Part shown: piece by piece, positions 55,947 to 64,000 of the stretch
Layout: each line of letters begins with the position of its first letter
Numbering within the stretch: the stretch's first letter is position 1
Assembly: GCA_019054805.1 (NCBI GenBank)
Contig: JAHQIY010000023.1
Coordinates: 806,001 to 870,000, forward strand
Length of the DNA: 64,000 nt
Direction of reading: 5' to 3'
DNA from: Brachionus manjavacas
Lineage: Eukaryota > Rotifera > Eurotatoria > Ploima > Brachionidae
Program-made: the position numbers and the translations under genes
Notes under the pieces: generated by a model
What the model was told of the DNA's origin: nothing
Seen by the model: only the letters and a program-made list of their open reading frames with translations
Databases searched by the model: none

Positions 55947-57825
55947 TCTTGAAGTTTGTTCATTCTTTTCTAAAACAACTCTTTGTCAATTGAAAAAATT
56001 ATTTTAATAAAAATTTTTCAAGCCGCATATATTATGCATAAGCGGTAGTTTTTATTTATTTGATTTAAATTTGAAATTATGAATGAATAATTAAATTTCA
56101 TTCATTGTATTTGGCATTTGATGTAATTGTTTTTGGTGCTAGAAATAATTTTAAATAAAAAAGTTACCATGTCAATGCGGTAAATATTTGATTTCGAATG
56201 ATTACCCAATTATTAAATTTATTTTATAAAAAACTTAATTTGTTTGAAATAAAGTTGCACACTTTTTTTTGTTTAAAAAAATAGAACAAAATGGTAGAAA
56301 ATAAAGAATTGTTATGATTCTAGATTCCTTGCAAATTATGCACGATTTATTGAGAACATTTCCACCTTTCCTTTCTGGCATCCTGGCTGACTTTTTTATT
56401 TTAACTCAAAAACTATCCAGACATGGGCTAATTATTTAGTAAACAAAAAAAACTAGACCAAAGTTTAGTTTTATTAGTATACAAAAAATGTGAATAAAAT
56501 GACTAAAATTGAAAAATAAAAAGTACAAATTTATTAACACGCTTTCTGAATCAATAAATAGACCCTAGTTTTCAAATGTAATAAAGTCTTATTTTTTCAT
56601 TCAATTAAATCAAAATCTTTCGAAATTTTATTAATTAGGTGAGCTTAATTTTTTGCTCAAAAATGCTTTTCTAAAAATATTATAAAAATTAAAATGCTTT
56701 TCTATCAACGAGAAGAGAGAAGAACATTAATCAAATATTTACTAAATTTGGCAATAAAATTCAAAAATCTAATTTTAACCAATTTAAATTGTAATTTGGT
56801 AGAAACGCATAAATTAGAAATAAGTTTTACATAGAAAGTTGGATACATATAAAATGTTTTTTTTTTAAATAAATACTCTAAATTTTATACAGGTTTTTTA
56901 TGCTCTTATTTAATTATAATTATTATTTCTAAACAAATAGCATACTTATTACTAATATTCTTAAAAATAAACGACCAAAAGCAACTTATCTTGCCTCTCA
57001 CTCTATCAACTGATTGCGACAGCAATCGAAAAAATTCAGCTAAAATTGTAAACATTATCAACTACAGAAAAACAAGAATAATTATTAAAAGTTAATCAAA
57101 TAGAGGAAATTATTTTAAATTAGTAAAAATTAAGATATGATTAGACATTGCGCTTTAGGAATTTTTTAGTTGAAAGCAATGGGTTTTAATTATAAAAGGG
57201 TTTTCTCTTGTCTAAAAATTGAATCAACACGTCAGATAAACGACTTTTTATTTTGAAATAAATCTGATAGTACCAAAAAAAAATTATAAAATTTGAATCA
57301 CTTTTTACTTTAAAAATTATTCCATAAATAAATAAATAAGTTTAATTTTAATGGAAAAAATGATTAAAAAATAGAGAAATTATCCGTTTACTTTCAATTT
57401 GGGTAGGAAGTTTCTTTAAACTTGAAGCACTAAACTAATTTAAATGAGAATCTAAGCAATAAATAATTTATTTATACATAAATTTACTCAAAATTATATT
57501 TTAATTGAGAATAAAAAATAAATTACCCAAATCAAAGTCAGGTAAAAAAAGATCTTTAATCGGACCCATTTCTTGCGAGAGCATTCAACATTTTTCTAGA
57601 CTTTTTAAAGAATTACATTAAATTATAGAAATAAAACATTAAAATATAAAATAGTCGAATGTTCATTTCGAAGTAAAGCCGAAATGATTTTTAATTTTTA
57701 CCCCGAAAGATTACATCTTCCACAATTATTTGAACAAAAACAGTCTCATTTTAGCCCCACATTTATCACAAAACTTATCTTCTTCATGTTTGTTTATGTG
57801 TCAATTCCAGGTTATTAAAATCGAC
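55947..57825. other. AT-rich 5' flank of the CASD1-like gene
   Basis: No gene is seen; the promoter of the leftward gene should lie at its left edge. Confidence 0.45.
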
Positions 57826-58485
57826 AATTGGCGGCGGTGACGTTTGGAACAAAAACTGATGCAAAATATACTTTAGTAAATTAAACACCACTTTTAGATC
57901 AATTATTACTTATTTTATTTTTTTAAATAAATGTTTAAAATTTTTAAAATTTATTTTTTAAATGTAAATAAAAACAAAAATCATACATGGTCGAATGATC
58001 TTAATATTGTTTTGAATTAAAATAATAATTTCGAAATCATCCTGTTCGAAATTTTCCCTTTGAAAATTTTTCATTTATTAAGTCTACATACTCGAATATT
58101 CGAATATTTCAATTATTTAGTTATGCTTTTAAAAATGTGATAATATTTCTCTTAATAAAATTTTTTTTCTTTTAAAAAAATTATAACTCAATGAATTCGG
58201 ATAATCGAATAATCGAAATATTCGAAGAGGTTTAAGAGTAAGAGGGAAAAATGCAGATAATAGAATAATTTTCTAGAAGAAATTATTGTCAATAAGTCAA
58301 TAAAATAAGAAAATCTTTTTATTTGTAGGATAGGTTGAATTTTGATAAAAACAAAACTAAATGCTTAGTTTTTTTGACTTTTCTTCTCAACTTTTTGTTA
58401 TTTCTGTGCTAAAAATTTTCAAAATTACCAATTAATTTTTTGATTTTTAAAATATTTTTCTTTATTTTAATTATTTTTGCTTGAA
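57826..58485 (+). repeat. Dispersed repeat, second copy
   Basis: GGCGGCGGTGACGTTTGGAAC with AAAAACTGATGCAAAATATAC matches 6296-6336. The right-hand part (58400-58470, GTGCTAAAAATTTTCAAAATTACC) matches 6495-6530. About 370 bp between, including CTCGAATATTCGAATATTTC and ATTCGGATAATCGAATAATCGAA, are absent from the first copy. Confidence 0.55.
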
Positions 58486-59079
58486 ACTATTTTTCATCGT
58501 TATCTACAAATTGCCTCTTATCTTTTTACGTATTCGAATGACTGTGCACACTATTTTACTTTGTTTTTCAAGTGCCTGTTTAGAAAAATCTAAAATTCAT
58601 AGATCTAAGGTCTTAATTATGCGTGAAAACCCATAAAATTTTATCAATTTAGAAGGAGTTCATTTAACTATTTCTTCGATTTGAAGGAAGTTTTTTAGAT
58701 AAGGTTCAGAAAATGCAAAACTTCCACGCTATCTTAGGATTCGATTTTCGACCTCAAATTTGTGATCTGCATATGTAAAAGGGAATAATTTAAATGAGCT
58801 CATTCTATTACTGAAACGGCCTCATAATTATTTTGGACTCAATAATTAATTAATTATCGGATATGTAATTACTACTTTGGACTCATCTATTAATAATTTC
58901 TGGCCTCTAAAATTACTAAATAAGAGCTACGAAATGATAAACGGTAATAATAATTTATTTTTATTTATTTATTTTTTAAATGAAATAAAAGAATTATATT
59001 TTGAGAAAAATATTAAAGAAATTTATAAGCAAAGTAAAAAGAAATTTTTGAGTAAACTTAGGAAGACAAAATGAAATAA
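58486..59079. other. AT-rich spacer
   Basis: A 65-codon plus-strand frame at 58877-59074 has low complexity (K, N, L, F) and no resemblance to a family; not called. Confidence 0.4.
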
Positions 59080-59660
59080 CTATATAGCAGTTTTCTTAGG
59101 TCTACCTCTTTTTCTTTTAACTTCTTGTGTAGCTGAATGACTTGCAGACTGTGCAGTTGATTTAATCAAATTGTTTGCTTTGCTTCTTGTTTGTCTTAAT
59201 TCATCTTCTACTTCCAATATTTCACCAACATTCTTGGTCATTTTATTTCTTTTGTTTACACTTTCAACAGGAGAAGCTAATATTTTTTGTGAAATTGATA
59301 CTGTAGTTAATCTATGATCTGGTTGCATTTCAAAAGCCTTTCTCGTTTTAATTGGCCTTTCTCTGTTTCTTTTGTTCCTATTTCAACAGTTTTAGCTTCT
59401 ATTGGAATCTTTACATATTTCTCTCTTGCTGCTTCGCCAATCAAGTGTTTACATTTATTATTCTTCAAATAAGCTGGACATGTACATTTTCCTTCATTAA
59501 TCCAATTTGATTCATTAGCATTAGTGTTGAAGGTTATACACCATGTTTTGTTAAATATTGCATAAAACTCATCGAATTTAGAGAAATCGAGACTATTTTT
59601 AGCTAATACATATTTTTATTGATTCAATGTTTTCTGGCTCGTTAATTTTGCTTGTGTTTG
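59080..59660 (-). pseudogene. SWIM zinc finger and AT-hook protein fragment, probably a transposon remnant
   Basis: On the minus strand the first part encodes FSKFDEFYAIFNKTWCITFN and then GKCTCPAYLKNNKCKHLIGE, a SWIM zinc finger (CxC...CxH). After a frame change near 59370-59400 it continues with RPIKTRKAFEMQPDHRLTT and ends in the AT-hook KRKRGRPKK at 59084-59110. SWIM plus AT-hook C-termini are typical of MULE-type transposases and relatives. The catalytic domain expected upstream is not visible, and a stop-rich AT tract begins near 59600. Confidence 0.65.
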
Positions 59661-61083
59661 TAAAGTAACTTGTTGATTGACTTGTTTGACTTATTTATCT
59701 TTTTATTTATTATTTATTTATTTAACCTTGAGTTTAAGTCCCATGGACAAATTGAAGTATTTATATAAAGATAAAAAAATAAAAAGGAAAAGAGTAAAAT
59801 TAAGAGAAAAGAGTAATTATAATTGTATTGTTAGATTTAAGCCATTGATATGCGTCAGTAAAATTTTTAGTATCGATTGTTGTGTTAAGCCTGCGGCTTC
59901 CGGGGTCCGATTTGGCAGTTGGGGATAAATGAAAAGAAACGTAATTTGAATCAAAATTTTATTCTGGAGGTAAAATAATAATGAAAAACACGAGATTTTA
60001 TATTATAGCAGTTAATGTATATATACTAAAATGAAATAAACTAAATTTGCCTAGCAAAGTTAAGTGACTATTTTGGTGGGCACAACAGTTGGTTCTATTT
60101 CAGTTGGTTCTATTTCTGTTTATTCGAGGAAAAAAAAAGTATTTTGTCTTGATACTTTTTATTTTATTTTTTTTATAACATCGCCAATTTTACGGTATTT
60201 ATGAGATTTTTAAGTAAAATTAAAAAAAATTGATACAATTTCTAGACATTTTATTTAAATTCATATTCAAAATAGATTCTTATAGAGAATTTAAGATTTT
60301 TAAAATAAAATAAGCAAAAAATTTTTATTTTTCAATCAGACGAATTTTTATTTTAAAAGCAGCAATTAAAGAAAATGTGAATTTTTTTGTTACTTTTTAT
60401 TTTTAATTAAAATTAAGAATAAGTATAATAATAAAGATAGTTAAAAAACCGAAAAAAATAATCATAAAAGTCGAAAATAAAGAAAAAGGGTAGTTTAGTT
60501 CCAAATAGAATTAATTTCAAGAGCCAAAAAAAGAAAAATAATGATGAAATATTTTTAATTTTTTTTTTTGTGTAAGGTGTTTAATTGAAAAATTTATTAG
60601 CTTTGTCAAAATTTAAACAAAAATAAAAGCTAAAAATTTCAAAATTTCAAAATTAACCAACAACAACAACAGCGTATGTCGTCCAATTTTAAGTTTGTAT
60701 TTGCAGCCGTTTTCAACAGAAAAAAAGAGATTTTATTTTAATAGAAAAAAAAAGAAAAAAACAAGATTTTTTTTTAAGTTTTTATGTTTCAAAAATTTTT
60801 ACACTACACACACACCGATTTACAAATATGAAAAAATCCGCGTCTCAAAAAAATATCCGAGTCTTTACTGACTTAGCCACTTTAAAAAAAAAAAAGAAAA
60901 AAAGTATAAAGAATTATTAGGGGTTTATTCGAAACAATTTGAAAAGAAACTCGGCTTCAAGTCTTTCAATACGGAAAATTATCATTCCACATTTTTTTTT
61001 TAAATTTGTTAGAAGAACTTTAAAAAAAATGAATTTCGATAAAAGAACTTAAAATAAAATGTATTTATTGATGCTGTTTGTGA
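59661..61083. other. AT-rich region, 3' flank of GSK3, with repeat ends
   Basis: At 59695-59756 the minus strand reads TTTGTCCATGGGACTTAAAC, then AAGGTTAAATAAATAAATAA, a repeat end with AAAT tail. At 60165-60200, ATAACATCGCCAATTTTACGG resembles the inverted ACGCCAGATTCGGCGATG repeat end. The remainder is probably GSK3 3' UTR and spacer. The GC-richer words CTGCGGCTTCCGGGGTCCG at 59891-59909 are unidentified. Confidence 0.45.
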
Positions 61084-61882
61084 TTAGGCTTGATTGTCCA
61101 GATCGTTGGGCTGATTGCTTGGATTGAGTGAAAGCGAGTCGACTGCTGAATTGATGTTCGTGTTTGAAAGGCTGTTTGAATTGACCAAATTGGACGATAG
61201 AGGCTGGCTTGATGTAGTGGATGCATTTACTGCGGCCGAAGCGGTAGCCACATTGGCTAAAGTGGCGGCTGCTGACTGCGAACAAGCTGCTTGTGATTCG
61301 CTTGGTTCTGTCTGAGGAGGAGTGTCGGTGTTGGGTGACGATTGAATGTGTGATGGTATTAGACGGCTGTTTAAATGCGGTGAGATGGATAGCTCGTGGG
61401 GAGTTAGATTGAACAATGGGGGTAGATCTTTGCCGTTGGGCAATTTGATGTTGGGCTCTCGCAGTTCGTCGAAGAAAGCGTGCGCGCAAGCTTCGAGTGG
61501 CGAGATGCGCGTGGTTGGCGTGTACTCTAGCAGTTTGCTGGTCAAATGAATGGCTTCGGGTGGTGTTCGTGGACGAAAAACTTTGTTCCAAGGATGCGCT
61601 CTTATTTGAGGAAACTTGAACTCTTGGTAGTTCGGATTCATCTGTCTGATTTGCTCTCGAGTCGGCGTTCCCAACACTTTGATTATTTCGACAAGCTGAT
61701 CAACGCCCGAGTCTCCAGGAAATATCGGTTGACCAAGCAACAATTCGGCCAGCACACATCCCGCCGACCAAATGTCTATGTTGCACGTGTAATCGGTCGC
61801 GCCGAATATCAATTCTGGAGCACGATAGTAACGTGAACAAATGTATGATACGTTTAGTTCGCCTTTAATTAATTGTTTAGCA
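61084..61882 (-). CDS. GSK3: Glycogen synthase kinase 3, last exon (partial)
   Basis: The exon starts at 61882 in the codon for the Ser of GSAKQL, after a TTTTATTTAAG acceptor, and runs 266 codons to TAA at 61084-61086. It encodes [20 protein letters not shown] with the activating tyrosine, [54 protein letters not shown] and [20 protein letters not shown], all hallmarks of GSK3. The last 90 residues are a low-complexity tail rich in S, N, A and T. GSK3 phosphorylates beta-catenin, glycogen synthase and many others. Exons for the N-terminal lobe lie beyond the window's right end or in undetected small exons; the intron is at least 2.1 kb. Confidence 0.96.
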
Positions 61883-61920
61883 CTTAAATAAAAATTTTTA
61901 ATCTTTTTTTTTTTTGAGAC

Positions 61921-62345
61921 CATTTTTTGTCAAAGGTCTTCCTAATTTATGATAATTTTGGAAACAATTGGAAAAAAAATTTACAAATTTTGCACTTTAA
62001 ATTTAAAAGTGGAAAATTTTTTTATTTTCAAAATTTTTTGTCAAAGGTCTTACTAATTTATAAAAATTTTGGAAAAATTTGTATTTAGATTTTACAAATT
62101 TTCGACTTTGCATTAACAGTGGAAGGTTTTTTTTTTTAAGAATTTTTTTCAAAACTTTAGCTAATTTATAATAAATTTTTAAAAATTTTATCTCAATTTT
62201 TGATTTTTATTTTAAAAGAGGAAGATTTTTTTTTAATTTTATGTCAAAGGTTTGGTTAGTTTCAAAATAATTTTGGAAAATTTTACAATTAAAAAATTTA
62301 CAAATTTTGGACTTTAATTTTAAAAGTGAAAGAATATTTTTTCAC
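61921..62345. repeat. Decayed tandem repeat of about 105 bp, four units
   Basis: Four successive units carry TTTGTCAAAGGTCTTACTAA, TTTTGGAAAAATTT and a block ending AAAAGTGGAAAATTTTTTT. They begin near 61926, 62038, 62148 and 62242 and are 70-85 percent alike by eye. They lie inside a GSK3 intron. Confidence 0.75.
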
Positions 62346-64000
62346 TCGATCAAAGCTTGTTATTTTAGTCCAAATTAAAATTGTGTCTGTTCTTGGACAC
62401 AGATAATTAATTTTTTAACAAAATTAAAAAGCGAATATTTTCTCTTTGGACATAGATCCTTAAGAGGCATGCAGTTTGGAGCATTGTGAACTTTCATACA
62501 AACCTTCAAAAAAGTCCACAAATATAATTTGTTTTTACTAAATTAAAAAAAACAGAGTTGTTTTTAAGTCAAGTCATGACTTTGACTTAAATTTTTGTGA
62601 CTTAGACTTAAAACTGTGACTTAAAAACAAGTCTGAAAAAAAAATAAATTTAGTTAATCCAGGAAATATTGATGATCAAAAAAATAGTAATCAAGATCAA
62701 GTGAAATTTAGCACAAAAATTACAGTATTGTACAAATTTGTAGAATACGAATTCAAAGCATAAAAAAATTTCTCTAATTTATTGCATATTCTAACCAAAT
62801 TTTTTATAATGGTTTACATTATTCATGGCATTTTACAGAAAATTTTAGAAATTTTTCAGAGCTTAGAATTCGTTTGCAAAAATTTAAACATTAAAAAAAT
62901 TGTACTGTTTACACGACCACTTTTGGACAATTAGAAAAGTAACTTTTAAATTTTTCTTTTTCACATTGCCAAGTATTTTGAGATTTCTTTATTTTTCCCT
63001 ATGACCCATTCTAATTAAAATTTTTTTTTTGCAATTTACAGATTATTTTATTTAAATGTTTAAATCCTGTAATCGCTGCTTAAATAATTTTGAACTAGTT
63101 GGGCGGTTTTTAATTGTAATTTTTATTATTAAATTTACTTGAAAATTAAGAATAGCGAAAGATTAAATTTCAATTCTAAATTCGAATCTTTTTCTTATTT
63201 TTTTCTTTAAGCCGGGCTGTTAAATAAAACTTGTTTGTTTGACCTTTAAAAAACTTACAGTAAAAACAGTTTTACATAATCCATAGTTTAAATGAGAATT
63301 TCATATTTTTTTTTAAGACTTCAAAATTTAATCATGTGGCTGAAAGGAAGGGCCAAGTCTCCATTCCAACCAGCCAAGGCTCTGCCTAAATTTAAAAAAA
63401 AATAATTAAATTTTATGTGATTAATTTTTCACATAATGTGAGATCAAGTTCGTCTAGCCTAATAAGGCAAAATATTCCCTCATTCGATTGTGCTTCACTA
63501 GAAACTAAGACACGCTTTTGAACCATTCACCAAGGTAAATCTCGCTCATGCTAAAACATTTTCTAAAGAAAGAAAGCATGGTTTAATATTATTATAATCA
63601 GTCGTTATCAAGACTTGAGTTTTAGGCAAAAAATAAAATAATCTTTTTTTTTATTACGCATTAGGTGCAGCATCAAGAATTGAGAAAATAAAATATTAGA
63701 AAAATTTATTTTCTATTCTGTTTTTTGTCTTAAACTCGAGAAATGGTGATAATACTATTAGACCATGTGTTCTTAATCAAAAATTTTTTAGCAAGGACGA
63801 AATGTGCTTTGGTACTTGGTCCAAAAGCGTGTCTTAATTTGTGATGCAACAGCTTTTAATAGTTTATCTACAGTCTCATGATGCAGAAAATTTTTGGTTC
63901 ATTTTAAATCCTCAAAAATTAAGTCTATAAACTTTATATTATTTTGGTCACCTGGTATCTTCACACTTTTGTAGATGACCAATTTACTGATAAAATGTTT
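62346..64000. other. GSK3 intron or upstream region, AT-rich
   Basis: No kinase exon was found on the minus strand. 62548-62632 contains an array of AAGTC/GACTT words resembling 37591-37640. Nothing else is recognised. Confidence 0.4.

Noticed and set aside
61049-61591. Long minus-strand frame rich in H, R, S and T overlapping GSK3
   Set aside because: It is another frame of the GSK3 exon; the GSK3 frame has unmistakable kinase motifs.
1-64000. Operon-like or bacterial-type gene clusters, toxin-antitoxin or phage genes
   Set aside because: All genes recognised are animal genes with introns or eukaryotic mobile elements; no co-directional compact cluster exists.

Overview
The window is nuclear DNA of a small-intron invertebrate. 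It is very AT-rich, with homopolymer A/T runs throughout. Seven animal genes are recognisable and none is bacterial. Most introns are 45-90 nt with GT..AG ends and unusual AAAG or TTAAG acceptors. Gene content and base composition would suit a monogonont rotifer such as Brachionus, but I infer that and cannot prove it from the sequence.

Genes, left to right: a STARD3/MLN64-type late-endosomal sterol-transfer protein (910-2704, +); a Milton/TRAK kinesin adaptor (16703-30701, -) spread over 14 kb by two introns of 5.0 and 6.5 kb; an intronless tetraspanin (31225-31935, -); CAB39/MO25 (39092-40307, +); a beta-1,3-glucuronosyltransferase of the B3GAT family (45929-46865, -); a CASD1-like membrane O-acetyltransferase (49479-55946, -) with a 3.5-kb intron; and the last exon of GSK3 (61084-61882, -). 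They act in separate housekeeping processes: sterol exchange, mitochondrial transport, membrane organisation, LKB1 signalling, glycosaminoglycan linker synthesis, sugar acetylation and Wnt/insulin signalling. They are not an operon.

The rest is mobile-element debris. A nearly complete CR1-like LINE lies at about 7.1-10.9 kb; its ORF1 and ORF2 share one reading frame separated by a single TGA. A second, rearranged LINE lies at 13.4-16.0 kb. LINE fragments occur at 4.1, 26.5, 27.2, 29.1, 35.2, 44.7 and 53.1 kb. DNA-transposon remains include mariner (37.7 kb), a Tc1-like element (48.4 kb), Merlin/IS1595-like (44.5 kb), a SWIM/AT-hook fragment (59.1 kb) and a Ulp1-like protease fragment (52 kb). 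Inverted-repeat MITEs or fold-backs lie at 3.2, 3.6, 6.0, 20.1, 21.6, 22.5 and 36.4 kb. Minisatellites flank 11.1-12.4 kb and lie at 54.8 and 61.9 kb.

The most notable observations are: a CASD1 homolog whose SGNH catalytic Ser and His are replaced by Thr and Met; the in-frame ORF1-TGA-ORF2 LINE; the clustering of transposons inside Milton introns while neighbouring genes keep about 50-nt introns; an 854-bp fold-back with arms of about 300 bp; a palindromic element family with a GC-rich core; and an inverted-repeat element carrying an unidentified zinc-finger-like ORF. No operon-like or defence-type novel system was found.
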